Source: Oscarella lobularis
Lineage: Eukaryota; Porifera; Homoscleromorpha; Homosclerophorida; Oscarellidae
Assembly: GCF_947507565.1 (NCBI RefSeq)
Contig: NC_089177.1
Span: forward strand, 2,170,001 to 2,234,000
DNA length: 64,000 nt
Reading direction: 5' to 3'
A model generated the notes under the pieces. It was given only the letters and a program-made list of their open reading frames with translations. It had not been told where the DNA came from and searched no databases. Shown piece by piece: positions 1 through 12,230 of the stretch (the first letter of the stretch is position 1; every line of letters begins with the position of its first letter). A program made the position numbers and the translations under genes.

Positions 1-1766
1 AGACGTACGGACTCGGCGAAGGTAACTTCGACGAACGCCTTGATTTTGGGCATGGCAACGGAGACGTGATCCTGCAGCGATTCCGCATAGCGACGTCGCT
101 GCTCGGCGGCACCGGGACTGTCGAGTTGACCGACGATTACGTGACCGATGACGTAGAGTCCTCCCTTCTTCATATCGTTGACGAAATGAACGAGCGACGC
201 GGCGTTGACGCTGCGCGGATTATTGACGAGAAAGAGCACTTGAGGTCGCCAGAACTTGACGTGCTCGCGACGCGGATCCAGTAGAAGCAGATACTTGCGG
301 ACTTGATGGAATATGAGAGCCTGCGATATGTCGCCCCACGATTGATCGCCGGAGTAGAAGTGTATGAAAACGAACAGAAGCAGCATGACGACGACGGCGA
401 CGGCGGCGTAGATTTGATTGACGACGAACATCATGGCGAAAGTCGAAATAACGCCGAGAAGTGACGTCACCCAGTGATAGTAACGAAACGTTGGACGAAA
501 GTTGGGCGCCGAAGCGAGTTCGAGAGCGAGACACGCCAAATTCGTTGCGCTGTAGGACAGAAGAAAGAATCCCGTAGCAAAAGGAGCAACGACGTTGAGT
601 TGTCCAACGGATATAATCGCCTGGACGAGAATCCACGTGATAAAGATTGCCATGTAAGGATTGCCGGAGCGCGTTGCGAGCTTGAACGGACGCAATACGA
701 TGCCGAAGATGTTATCGTCGGCGACGGCTTTGAGTATGCGCGTCGCGCCGATGAACGTGCTCAGAGCGGCCGACAAGGTGACGGTGAGCACGCCGGTGGT
801 GACAAGCGGTCCCCAAAAGCTGATCGACTGCATGACGTTGTAGTCGTTCACGAGAAGAGAACGACTGCAGGTGACGGCGAGGAATATGGAGAAAATTTGA
901 TAGATGATGAATGTGAAGAAGCAGGCGACTATTGTGCCGAGTGGAATGGATCGACTTGGCTTTGCAAGATCGCCGGACAAATTCGCCCCGGCCATGATTC
1001 CCGTGCAGCCGTTGAACAGAACGCCGAAGACGACGGCGAAATCGGCCTGCTTTCCCGTCGTGTAATCGACCGTGAAATTCGGCATGAGATTATCTACAAA
1101 CGTATTTCCGGAAAATCCCGTATAATAATACGTCACATTGCCGACGCTGATTGGACGACTGTCGGTCTTGACAAAAAAATTGATAGCAATCGCCAAGGCG
1201 ACGACCATGACGACGAGAAATATGACGAACGTCGTCTTGGCGAACATTTGGGGTCCGACGAGACAGACGAGCAGACAGAAGATGAGAATAGCCGTTCCGA
1301 GAAGATAGTCCCAGCCGCGGCCGTCCGGCAACGTTCGCGCGTAATCGCCCGATTTGACGCCGAAGCTGCCGACGAGCGCTTCGACGACGCCGAGAACGTA
1401 GACGCCCGTCGAAAAGACGTTGGCGAAATAGAAGATGACGCCGATCGAGCCGCCGAATTCGGGCCCGAGCGCGCGACTAATCATGAAGTAGGCGCCGCCG
1501 CCGCGAATTGCGCCGTTCGTCGATATCGCGGCGATTGAGAGCACCGTCAAGCCGACGATGATGTAGGCGAGTGCGAACATGGCCGCGGCGACGAGTGCGC
1601 CCGCTTGTCCGACGATGTAGCCCATGCGAAGGAAGAGAATGACGCTGAACATGGAGAGGACGCACGGGACGAAGACGCCGAAGAACGTCGAGAGTTTTTT
1701 CGGCGGCGGCGAGGACGATTCGTCTTTGGTTCCGGTGATTGCGAGGAGGTGGTCTGTTTCCGACAT
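1..1766 (-). CDS. SLC12A9: SLC12A9-type cation-chloride cotransporter family protein, 3' end outside window
   Basis: An uninterrupted minus-strand frame of 588 codons runs from an ATG at 1766 to the window edge. The N-terminus has a short acidic cytosolic tail, then KKLSTFFGVFVPCVLSMF and FLRMGYIVGQAG, followed by NGAIRGGGAYFMISRALGPE, the signature of the first amino-acid-permease helices of SLC12 proteins. The order and wording match SLC12A9 (CIP1) better than the NKCC or KCC branches. About ten hydrophobic segments follow, with NVTYY and NFTVDY as likely glycosylated loop sites. It then enters the cytosolic C-terminal domain (FLVNNPRSVNAASLVHFVND). The vertebrate protein is about 900 residues, so about one third is missing here. 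No intron is visible, unlike most neighbours. A transport role at a membrane is known for the family; the substrate of SLC12A9 is poorly defined. It diverges from the WAP gene, with 137 bp between start codons. Confidence 0.88.
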   Translation of the reverse strand, partial: MSETDHLLAITGTKDESSSPPPKKLSTFFGVFVPCVLSMFSVILFLRMGYIVGQAGALVAAAMFALAYIIVGLTVLSIAAISTNGAIRGGGAYFMISRALGPEFGGSIGVIFYFANVFSTGVYVLGVVEALVGSFGVKSGDYARTLPDGRGWDYLLGTAILIFCLLVCLVGPQMFAKTTFVIFLVVMVVALAIAINFFVKTDSRPISVGNVTYYYTGFSGNTFVDNLMPNFTVDYTTGKQADFAVVFGVLFNGCTGIMAGANLSGDLAKPSRSIPLGTIVACFFTFIIYQIFSIFLAVTCSRSLLVNDYNVMQSISFWGPLVTTGVLTVTLSAALSTFIGATRILKAVADDNIFGIVLRPFKLATRSGNPYMAIFITWILVQAIISVGQLNVVAPFATGFFLLSYSATNLACLALELASAPNFRPTFRYYHWVTSLLGVISTFAMMFVVNQIYAAVAVVVMLLLFVFIHFYSGDQSWGDISQALIFHQVRKYLLLLDPRREHVKFWRPQVLFLVNNPRSVNAASLVHFVNDMKKGGLYVIGHVIVGQLDSPGAAEQRRRYAESLQDHVSVAMPKIKAFVEVTFAESVR

Positions 1767-1903
1767 GTTTTTTGCGTTTTTCGAATTCCTACGCAGCGAT
1801 AGAACGAAGTAATTCCCAGTCGGCCGGCCCGTCCACAGTCACTTAGGCGTCATGTGACGTGAGACTTTCTGTCACGTGAGCAGGCCACACAACAACTACC
1901 GGT
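1767..1903. promoter_or_regulatory. Short divergent promoter region with an E-box
   Basis: These 137 bp separate the start codons of the minus-strand SLC12A9-like gene and the plus-strand WAP gene. A perfect palindrome TCACGTGA (E-box) lies at 1872-1879, and an imperfect version (CATGTGAC) lies about 20 bp upstream. Both promoters must lie here or overlap the neighbouring transcripts. This is inferred from position only. Confidence 0.45.
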
Positions 1904-4884
1904 ATGTGGCGGTTCATTGTTGCAGCTATTGTTTGCGTCTGTTTCTCCACTTTTGTCGAAAGTCAGTCGTGCCAAATTCAGTCATCAGTTACATTACACT
2001 GCTTGCATTGGTCTTCATGTCAATATGGCAGTCAGGGTCGATTGTGCTATTATCGATACTGGTGCTGCTACACCAACGGCAACTGCAGATATGAAATCCT
2101 GTATGTTACAGTAACAATTAGGATTCAGTCTTGTCCGCTTTCGTGTCCCTCTGGACATTTAAGGCCAAGTGTTACTTATGAGGTCAGATAACCAAAGTTG
2201 ACTGAGCAAAGACGAAAAAATCACTCGTTTTTAGTCACTTCCTAATTACAGTGGTGTCAGAATAGCACGAGTCTCTTGTCCATCAACTACAACGCTGCTC
2301 AACAGCTGTTGCGGTACTGTAACTTGCGGCACATCTATTCTCCATTGAAGATCCTGATCTTTAGATCCGTGTCGTGGACGCTGTCGTTCTTATCAAACGT
2401 GCAAGTGCATCTCACTGTCCGGAACTGGAACATCGTACTGCAATTGTGCAGACACGTGCACCAACTATCCGTGCATCAGTCCCAATCAATGCATCTTACA
2501 GGAAAGGCCAAATTGCTACAACTCAGCAGGCCAGCGATGTTCTCCTCAAGCGACATGCATTTGTATATAAAATTAAAAATATCATTTTTATTGCATTGAT
2601 TTTTTGTTTATTATCAAAGATGCAAAACCCGGAAAGTGTCCTTCTGAATTGCTCCAGCGTCCCAGTACCGTTCGTTGTTACAACTTGACAAGTACGTGCC
2701 AAACAGACAGCGACTGCAGTGGAAACAAAAAGTGCTGCTCTGATTATTGTCGTCGACGATGCATGGAGCCAAACGTTCTAGGCAAGTCTACAATTGACTA
2801 GGCAAAATACACAGCTGCAGCGTTTGTTTCTAGATCCTTGTGGCGTCTACCAGTGCCAAAACCATCAAACTTGTCTATCACAGGGACTCAGTGTTTGCTG
2901 CATAAGCGACTGCAGCAAGCAGAATGGCGGCTGTGGAAGCGTCAACAGCTATCTCTGTCGTCAGCAGTCGTGCCAACCATCGTGTCTTTCCTCGAGGATC
3001 ATTTGCGAAAGACTTTCAAGAAATTATATTGGTATCTGCGACGCAGATCACTTGCTGCTATTTACGTAGATGCGCTTTCTATCTAGTCCTTTCGTCCTGT
3101 AGTGCCCGGTTGACCGTAGAGACGTGTCCAAGACCAGACAGAATTGTGTACCCTAGTACGACCGTTGGCGCTGTCGGTGGCCGCTATTGCAATGTTGTCG
3201 CGATGAAAATTACATCAACGCGAGGTCTGTGCTTAAGACTGACGGTTGCTTCTTGTTTGTCTAGCAGTCAAGTTCAAATCTATGATGGAAATGAATCCAG
3301 TCGTGTGCTGTATGACTCCCCTTGCAGAAGGGGAACATCTGTTCTTAGCTCGTCAGCAATTTTGACTGTAAAAGTAACTCTGAACGCCGGTGTTTGGCAC
3401 ATCACGCCACTTCTCGATCTTCGATACAATGTGGAAGGTAAGCAAAAGGGTACTTATTTTCTGCAGATTTCAATAATATAATGAGAAGGGTGCCCGACTG
3501 ATGCTCCTCTTCTTACAACTCAAGTTCCTCGTACAACTCAAGTTCCTCGTACAACTCAAGTTCCTCGTACAACCCAAGTTCCCGCTGCATCAGCTTTCTG
3601 CAACTGCAGCAGACCCTGCGACCAATCATTAGCTGGGCGAGGAGAGTTGAGTTGCAAGCTTGTGCCAGTCCGAGAAGACGGAGAGAGGTGCTGCACTGTC
3701 TATCAGTGTCAAGGTAGCTTAGAACATAAGAAGATTATTTTTAATTCTCCCCTTGAAGATCCTAAACCCGGAAGGTGTCCTTCCGAATTTTTGCGACGTA
3801 CTGGCACCATTATCTGCTATGACAGAACAAACGACTGTCAGAAGGACAGTGACTGCGGCTGGGGAAAGGAGAAATGTTGCTCTGATTACTGCCGTCGACG
3901 ATGCATGAAACCAGACGTTGCAGGTGAGTTTTAGATACTTCTCTACATTCTATGCGACACATAGCTGCGGTTATAGATCCGTGCGGAGTTTACCAGTGTC
4001 GGAAACATCAAGATTGTCTATCGCAGGGCCTCAGCGTTTGCTGCCGTGCTAACTGCAGTCAGCTTAACGGTGGCTGTGGAAGCGTTGACGACTCTATTTG
4101 TCTGCAGCAGTCGTGCCAACCATCGTGTCTTTCCTCAGCGGTGGTCAGCTGCGAAAGAATTTTGAAAACAGCTATTGGTATCTGGAAACACAGATCAATT
4201 GTTTGTCATTTCTTTAGTTGCGTCTCCGTTTAGCTCTGTCGTCCTGTCGTGCGAAATTTGCACTGACAACGTGCCTGAGATCTGGCAGGATGGTGTATCC
4301 TAGTACACATATTGGCGTTGCTAATAGCCGCTACTGCAATGCTGTTTTGATCAAAATTACATCAACTCGAGGTCTGTGTATTAACCTGACTGTTACTTCT
4401 TGTTCACCTAACAGTCGACTTCAAATCTATGATGGAGATGAATCGAGCAGGGTCCTCTACAGTTCTCATTGCAGGCCCGCCATGTCTTTTCTCAGTTCGT
4501 CAGCCGTGGTTACTGCAGTAGTGACTCTGAGGCACGGTGTTTGGCTCGTGACGCCGCTTTTCGATCTTAGATACCAACAACAAGGTACTTTTATTATTAG
4601 CATTACACCGTGTAGAAAATACGTTCAAGTTCTTATATGAAGAGTGCTATTCTCCAACTGCTACGCCTAATAGTACGGCTACGGCTTTGCCTACTATTTG
4701 TGAAAGAAAAGAAGTGACGAAGTTGCCAACAGAGGAACCTACTATGACACCTTCAATGGACTGCAGCAAACCCTGTCTCCGAGTCTCTGAATCGCCATCA
4801 AAAGAACGCTGCAATTTGATTCCACTTGAAAAAGACACAGAGAAATGTTGCACTATCTATGGATGTCCAGGTAAATCAGGCTAA
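1904..4884 (+). CDS. Secreted cysteine-rich protein with duplicated WAP / Cys-module / CUB-like unit
   Basis: The ATG at 1904 begins a signal peptide (MWRFIVAAIVCVCFSTFVES). Several small exons follow. A very Cys-rich stretch near 2350-2570 precedes a WAP four-disulfide domain (2624-2781; TCQTDSDCSGNKKCCSDYC). Next come a second Cys module (2834-2995; DPCGVYQC) and a CUB-like beta domain (about 3100-3435; VQIYDGNESSRVLY). A Thr/Pro linker follows, then the whole unit repeats: WAP at 3760-3925, DPCGVYQC module at 3970-4140, CUB-like at 4250-4585. A last Cys-rich exon ends at a stop at 4882-4884, although its CAG|GTAAAT could be a splice donor, so the C-terminus is uncertain. WAP domains often inhibit proteases or bind microbes, but no function can be assigned. 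I do not recognise an orthologue. Confidence 0.72.
3515..3586 (+). repeat. Four 18-bp tandem repeats coding a Thr/Gln/Val/Pro linker
   Basis: The unit acaactcaagttcctcgt occurs four times head to tail (3515, 3533, 3551, 3569), with substitutions only in the last copy. It encodes TTQVPR repeats that join the first CUB-like domain to the second half of the secreted protein. Near identity suggests recent expansion and possible length variation between individuals. Confidence 0.9.
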
Positions 4885-5057
4885 AATACTCATATACATT
4901 ATTAGAAAACTGGTTTCTCTCCATAAATTAGAAGAAGAAGGTTCAAGTTAGTAGATGGAAACGTTTCAATTTTTGTCGTTTTGTTGTTTTTTTTTTGTTT
5001 GCACGTACAGTGTGTCGTATGGTACGGGAATCGTTGTGTGGAACCCACGTGCACATC

Positions 5058-8000
5058 ATGGCCAACCACGCTGGCTTTGTTCTCACGCTCGACGACGACG
5101 ATCCCGTTCCTGACGAGGAGGCAGACACAGACGAGGAAGCACGTTGCTGCTCTTGCTGTATCCGTCACAGACGTCCTTATCGCGAAATTCTAGGAGCGTC
5201 GTTCGATCGCCAGCACGAGACGAAGAAAACAGACGCACGAAGCGAAAGCTTTCAATGCCGACTTTCAGTTCTCTATTGGCGAGACCGATTTCACTTCCGA
5301 TACGTGGGCAATCGGGGCCGATGTACGGGAAGCGGCGAAGGGAAAGGTAGGGCCGTCTGGCGAACTCTGGAACCGCAGTCTGAGAAGACTTGCCCCGTTT
5401 CTTAGACGTCAATTCGTAACCTAGATGAAAACATTCGTCAGAGGATAGCTGACAGGAAAGCGAAGGTACGATGACACTATGATAGAGGAACATCTACGAA
5501 AAAGGGACTGCAGATCGAAGCTCGAAGAAAGAAGAAACAAAAGAAAGAAGAGGGAAAAGGAGAGGAAAAGCGTGCAGAAAACTCAAAAGAAGAATCGGGA
5601 GAAGATGACGACGAGGAAGAAGAAGAAGAAGAAGATGCAGATAGCGATGACATGATCGACGACAGTTCTGATGATGAGACAGACAGCGAAACCGAGGTAT
5701 TTCTTTGTAGATTTATTGTTCCAATTTTCTAATTTAAGTTCTCTAAGGCTGAAAAAGCGGCCTACTTTGAAGCACCTCCTCCCCTCGTTGAGATGAATTT
5801 CACCGACATGAATCTATCGAGACCTCTCTTGAAGGTGGTGAAGTCAGGCTGCATTTGTGAGCATCTGGGCAATGTTCTCTTTCATCAGGCTATTACCAGT
5901 GCGGGATTTACTCATCCTACGCCAGTTCAGGCTGCGGCTATTCCAGTTGCACTTGCAGGCAAAGACCTGTGCGCCTCTGCAGCAACTGGAACCGGTAATT
6001 CAAAATTCTTATCGCTCCACGAGTATCACTTCCTCTAATCAGGAAAGACGGCTGCTTTTATATTGCCCGTGCTTGAACGTTTGCTGTTTCGACCAAAGAA
6101 CGCAGCTGTGACGCGCGTTTTGGTACTAGTTCCAACACGAGAGCTCGCCGTTCAGGTAAAATAGACCAGAGACAAATAGAGCACGAGATCTCAGTAGCGC
6201 TGTCACACACATACATGTCATGCAGTACAACTATCCACGATTGCATTGACTATTGTGACAGCAACATAAATAAACCCGGTATTATAACCAATAGTCGAAA
6301 TGATACGGTTTCGTATTGGTGTCGGACCAGGCTGACAACGCATTTTCTTTCTAAGGTGCACGCGGTTGGAAATACACTGGCTAAAGGCACGGGAGTTCAG
6401 TTCTGCCTCGCAACTGGTATGAATTTTGTCAAGGCGACTGTCGCGGAGAGACGGTGGCTTCTTATTGGACAGGTGGCATGGATCTGAGACGACAGGAAGC
6501 GGAATTGAGACGACGGCCTGACATCATTATAGCGACTCCTGGTCGCATTATTGATCATCTACGCAACACTCCGTCAATCGATTTGCAGACTATAGAAATA
6601 CTAATAATAGATGAAGCAGACAGGTACCGGAAGACGTTCAGTATGCGCATGGTTAACTGATAAAATTATCATAGAATTCTCGACGAGAATTTCGAGGATC
6701 AACTAAATGAACTCATTCGATTGACTCCGCGCAATCGACAGACGATGTTATTTTCTGCCACAATGACTGACGAGGTACGCTCCCCCGATCGCTGGCCGGT
6801 CTCCTTTCTTATTCAAAGTCCCCATATCGTTAGGTGAAGGAATTGGCGCGGCTTTCTTTGAACCAGCCCGTGCGTCTCTTCGTGGACAGCAACACAGACG
6901 TCGCCGACAATCTCCAACAGGAATTCCTGCGCATCCGTGCCAGCAGGGAAGCCGATCGCGAAGCCATTATCACGGGTAATGTCATCAGGCTTCGCGTAGA
7001 TATGATAAAGAGATTGTCTGTCTAGCCCTTTGTTGTCGATCCTTCAATGATCGTTGCTTGGTTTTCCTGCCAACCAAGTGGCAGGCTCATCGTCTTCGAA
7101 TTGTCCTTGGCTTGCTGGGATTGAGTGTCGGCGAGCTCCACGGCAGTCTCAGTCAAGCGCAGGTACGTGACGGGATTCCGGCATCGGTTATGATAAAAGG
7201 ATTCTGGTGCTTCAGCGTCTCGAAGCCTTGCACAAGTTCAAAGAGAACGAAATTAGCATTTTGACTGCTACCGACTTGGCAGCCCGAGGCTTGGACATTA
7301 TTGGCGTTAAGACGGTGAAAATATTGACTTTGGTTGGTCGGGAGTCCCCGTCACTCTTTGCATATAGGTTATCAATTATAGTATGCCGTCCACGTTTAAA
7401 CGATATATACACCGCGTCGGTCGAACGGCCAGAGCTGGACGGTGGGGTCGGGCTGTAACTCTAGTCGGCGAAAAAGACCGCAAATTGTTGAAGGAGATCG
7501 TGAAGAAGGCTAAAGTGCCAGTGAAAAGTCGGATCGTTGCTCCAGGTGCAGGGGTTATCCAAGTCTTTTTTTGTGTGTGTGAAGTTGCCTTCCCAGAGGT
7601 TATTCTTAAGTATAAGCAGAAAGTGAATCAGCTTGAAAGTGATGTCAAAGTTCTGCTAAAGCAGGAGGCAGAGGAAAAAGAGGTGGGCGTATACCGTTTT
7701 TGCCCTAAAGTATATCTGTATCGACTCTTTAGATGAAATTTGCTGAAATGGAGGTGAGCAAAGCGAAAAACCTTATCGAGCACAAGGAGGAGATATCTCG
7801 ACGTCCTCAACGAACATGGTTCGAGTCGAGTCAACAGAAACGTAAAGGTGCGTATTTAAATAACGGTTTTGCTTCATTGGCGATAATTGTATTAGCTAAT
7901 GTATTAGCTAATGGATTACCCGAGTCTAAGAAAACGCAATTAGATAAAAAGCGACGATTAGCAAATGGAATTCAAGTAATTACTTCCATAAGGTCCTCAA

Positions 8001-8461
8001 AGCACCGACACATTTATCGTGATTAGAAGAGCCACGACGACAAAGAGCAGTCCAATTTGAGACGAAGCATGGAGTACCAAGCAAGACAAGCAAAGAGAGC
8101 AAAGAGAAAGAGACGGTTGAATGCGATGCCCGACGAGACTCCAAATTCAAATTCAATACTAGTACAGCCAAAGAGAAAGAAGAAGACCAGTAGTCAGTTT
8201 GTTTAGTCCCTACTTACAGTATGCATATAGTCGCATCACCGCGTTTAGCAGAAGTGGGAGGAGGCAAGAGCTTTGAAAGAGAGCTAACCAACACTAGCAA
8301 GAAAATGATGAAGGGTTTGAGGTGGGGCTTTAGACTACGAGGCTAATGCATAGGCGACTGATCTGTTTCTCGTTAGCAAACGTACTAGCTCCACAATCAA
8401 AACAGCAAAAGGCAAGCCCGGAAAGTTCAAATCAAAGAAAAGGTACGCTGTGCGCAAGTAG
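5058..8461 (+). CDS. DDX27: DDX27-type nucleolar DEAD-box RNA helicase
   Basis: The helicase is split by small introns. An acidic and lysine-rich N-terminal tail (5058-5700) contains [15 protein letters not shown], similar to the DFNPDFVF region of DDX27. The core starts at 5791 with the Q-motif region ([11 protein letters not shown], then GFTHPTPVQ). Then come motif I ATGTGKTAAF (split by an intron near 5996), Ia PTRELAVQ, Ib [50 protein letters not shown] and [13 protein letters not shown]. The C-terminus keeps ELTNTSKK and a basic end ([13 protein letters not shown]) with a TAG at 8459-8461. Human DDX27 acts in 60S ribosome maturation. The exact start and first splice site are uncertain; ATG 5058 was chosen because it opens an acidic stretch comparable to the family N-terminus. 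Confidence 0.88.
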
Positions 8462-8710
8462 AGTTGTCTAATAATACTGGTACTGAGCAGATACAAGAGA
8501 AGATGACAGCTCGAATTAGGAATTGGGTATGGATGAATGGCATGCTTGTACAGTGTACGCTGTTGGGGGTCGAGCGTGCATGCGTGCGTTGCTCCTATAT
8601 TCAATGACACGCCTAATTCGATGACCCACCCCTCGACATACTCGCGCGCGTACAGTACCGTCGATCTGACAGTTGCGATTGCGAAATCATAAAGGGAGGT
8701 GTGTCGAAGG

Positions 8711-11700
8711 ATGTGGCGGCGCTCGAGAGCGGTGAGCGAGTCGTCTACCCGGAATGAAGCAGGAGGACGTTCTAGTTTCTCTTAGATCAGCTGCACAGAC
8801 GTGCAAACGTTGTTGCTCGCACTGGCGCTGACGCTGGGAGTGGTTCACATTCGCATATCGTTAGCTGCCTATCGAGGTTCGATGAGACGCTGTTACAGTA
8901 GTGTGCAGTGCAGCAAGGGTTAGGGCGCACGCGTTCGCGTTCACTGTTGGCTCGGTGACAGGGGGGTCGGTCACGCCCTGCGCTGGAATATGGCCAGCGC
9001 ATGATGGCGGCGATCCCTATGCGGTCGCGCGAACATAAGCAGGGCGGGGTAATCGAGAAACGCCTCTTCTACATAGATCTCCCGCCGACGTTCCTCCTCC
9101 TCTCGGAGGAGAGTCGAATTCGCGGCTTGGCAGTGAACGATACAACGGGTAAAATGTATGACGCATTTCCGCCGCTCTCGGTCACGCGAGCGATTGGCAT
9201 CGGCTTCGACGCCGCCGCCGCCGTCGTCTATTGGACGGACTCCGGTAGAAAGGCTATCATGAAGTCGTCTCTCATCGTCAACGTTTCGACGGCGACGACA
9301 GTCGTTCCGGCGCTGGAAAAGCCGGAGGATGTTGCCGTCGATTGGGCGGGTCAGTACGTTTTTTATACGGATACGGTGCTAAAGCGAATAGGGATGGCGA
9401 GTCTCGACGGCTATTTTGCCACGTGGGTCATCGAGAGCGGTTTGGACAAGCCTAGGGCGATCGCTTTGGATCCTGAAGATGGGTAAGAGAAAGAGACGCG
9501 TCTGCTTTTTATAAAGTCTATTTTTGTTTTTTTTTCTTCCCGCGTCGATTTCCAGTCGGATGTATTGGACGGATTGGGGCAATGTTCCTCGAATCGAACG
9601 CGCGCACATGAGCGGCGCCGGACGAGAAGTTCTCGTCAACACGAGCATCGTCTATCCGAACGGACTCGCACTCGACTTGACGATCGGTCGATTTTATTGG
9701 GTCGACGCCAAATTGGACGTCGTCGAATCCTGTCACTTGAACGGAAGCGGACGACGAATGATTGGCAAGTACGAAGCGCCGAAGACCGGTGGTCTTCATC
9801 CGTTCAGCCTGGCCCTCTTTCGAAATCATCTCTATTGGACCGATTGGTCGATGCGCGGTATCGTCGAAGTGGGCATCGACGAAGCGCGCGCGAAACGCGT
9901 CGCTGGCACGCTCTCGAACGCCAAACGACCGATGGGCATAGCGGCGTACGATTCCCAGCGCGTTCGCGGTCGAAACGGCTGTTCGAGCGCGAACGGCGGC
10001 TGCGAACAGTTGTGCCAAGCGGAGCCGAATCGGCGACGAGTGTGCCGCTGCTCGTACGGACGAACGAACGGCGATCGATGTCGTCGCGACGATTCGTACG
10101 TACTCTACGCCGACATCGATTCGATTCGCGCGTCGACGTTCGCGCCGAACGAGACGCACGAGGCGAATTTCGCCGTCGTTTCGAACGCGATTCCGTACGG
10201 CGTCGACTACGCGAAATCGTTGGGAGTCGTCATTTGGGCCGAGGAGTCGACGGGACGAATCGCGAGCGCTTCGTATCCGCTCGGGCGAACGCCGACGGTT
10301 CTCGTCGACACGGACGGCGGACGACCGACGGCCGTCGCCTATGACTGGATGAGCGCGAATCTCTATTTCGTCGACAAGAATCGAAAGGAGATCGTCGCGT
10401 GCCGTCTCGACGGAGGAGACGGACGAGCCCGTTATCGTTATTGCAAAGCGATTGTTGTAACCGACTTGGGTTCCCCTACGTCGATAGCGGTTGATCCCGC
10501 CGCCGGGTATGCGCGCGTGCGCGCCTCGAGGGGGGAAAAACCTGACTGACTGTCTTTTGGCTTCCTAGCTACATGTATTGGACGGACGCCGACGTCAAGT
10601 TCAATCGCATTGAACGGTCGTATATGAACGGCGATGGACGGCAAGTGGTCGTCGTCAATCTCGATTCGCCGCGTGCTGTCGCTTTGGCAAATGGAAAACT
10701 GTACTGGACGGAGTTCTATGGTAATAAGGTATGTCCGGCTGTTTGACGTTTACGTTTTTCCAAGAAACGGGGAATCGTCGCTGCATGGGGGGTCCGGTTC
10801 GCTTCCGCCGCTGCTAGCGAGCGACTCGTTTTATAATTCTCGTTTTTTTTCTCAGATCGGCGTCGCCAATTTGGACGGCACCGAGCAGTCCGTCCTGATA
10901 TCAAAGCATCCGTTGCTAGAAGATCCGAATCGACTGGCTCTGCACAACGGCTACATGTACATCACCTCGGGCGGTTACGACTATCTGCTTCGAGCGCGTC
11001 TCAACGGTTCTGATTTGATTCTGTTTCGTAAGACGAGGGATACGCCCGACGGAATCGTTGTTGTTCACGCAGATATGCAGATAGGTAAGTGGACGAGACG
11101 TGCACGCGTCCCCGTAAATGTTTCCTTTTCCGAAGGTTCAAATATGTGCTCGTTTCTCAACGGCGGATGCCGTCAACTTTGTTTTCCCGTTCCGAACGGC
11201 GGCCGTACATGTGCATGCGGAAAAGACGAAACATCGCAATGTTTACCTGACGTGGAACTAACGGTGACGGAAGTTGCGGCGACTGTTACGCTGGAGTGTC
11301 GAATCACGAACCACGGCGTGCCGTTCGTGTCCGTCCTTTGGCTCCGTGACAATGAGACGATAGCGAAGAGCGCATACGATGACGCGTCGTTGCCGCTATC
11401 AAACGAGCCGGCGGTCGTCGTTCTGCAGTTGAACTCGGTTCGCACTGGCCTTTACGCTTGCAAAGTCGTCAACGAGTACGGAGCTGCTGTGTCGTCTGTT
11501 GCCGTTGCTGTTCCACCGCTATCGCCGACAACGACGACGACAACGAAGACGACGTCGTCTTTCACAATTCTGTATATCGTTTCGAGTGCCGGCATCCTTT
11601 TGCTGGTGCTCGTTGCTCTTATTGTGTTCGTTTGGCTGTGTCGACGACGACGACGAAAGCGATCGGCATCGTCGTCGTCGTCGCAAGCCGTCGCCTACGT

Positions 11701-11944
11701 CGCAAATGTGACACGAGGTCGTTATTCGTCACAAACGAGCAACTCGACTCTTGTAGCGACGTCGCCACTAGAGACGAATGCCGTCGCCTATCCCACGTCA
11801 CGGGAATCGAACGCTTTTTCACTTAACAATTTTCGTGGACGAACGTCGCCGCCGCCTCTGGAGTTTTCATCTCCTCTACCACCACTGTCGTCGTCGTCTA
11901 GTGTCGATTCTCTGGCAGTAAAGCCGTCAGCAGCGGTTGATTGA
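8711..11944 (+). CDS. LRP5/6-like receptor: two YWTD propellers, two EGF, one Ig domain, one TM
   Basis: Exon 1 at 8711 (MWRRSRA) splices to a hydrophobic leader near 8790 (TLLLALALTLGVV); this first junction is a prediction. The first beta-propeller shows VVYWTDSG, MYWTDWG, RFYWVDAK and LYWTDWS. An EGF follows (CSSANGGCEQLC, about 9980-10080). A second propeller has IWAEES, LYFVDKN, MYWTDAD and LYWTEFY, then a second EGF (CSFLNGGCRQLC, about 11145). An I-set Ig domain follows (LECRITNHG, WLRDNE, TGLYACKVVNEYG), then a Thr linker and a TM helix (FTILYIVSSAGILLLVLVAL). The tail is rich in Ser/Pro and contains SPPPLEFSSPLPPL. The propeller wording (KPRAIALDP, RIERAHMSG, YPNGLALD) is closest to LRP4/5/6. 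It lacks two of the four propellers and all LDLa repeats of LRP5/6, and the Ig domain is foreign to that family. Confidence 0.8.
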
Positions 11945-12230
11945 TTGTACAATTAGGTTACAGCAGCGTGTTTTTATTCTTATAATAGGAGCCTCTAGTG
12001 ACGCGCTGCAGGCGAAAGCAGACGGAGTTGTGGGTAAATTAGTTATCCCTGAGGGGTTTGTCTGGCCGCAAGTAGGCAATACTTGAGATTATTTACGATA
12101 GATTTAGCGAATTTGAATTTAGAATTTGGCGAGACAATGTATGTATGTACCAAAGTGGACAAATCTTTTAGTTGCTCAATACACAGAAAGATACGCACGA
12201 AAAAAAGCCGTCCAAGAATTCAGTAATTCG

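Noticed and set aside
474-1538. Plus-strand open frame of 354 codons
   Set aside because: Antisense shadow of the SLC12A9-like gene; its composition is charged and without domains, while the minus strand gives clear transporter motifs.
9518-10344. Long frames on both strands over the LRP-like gene (213 and 259 codons)
   Set aside because: Arg-rich shadows of the YWTD propeller exon caused by the CGA/TCG-rich codon use.
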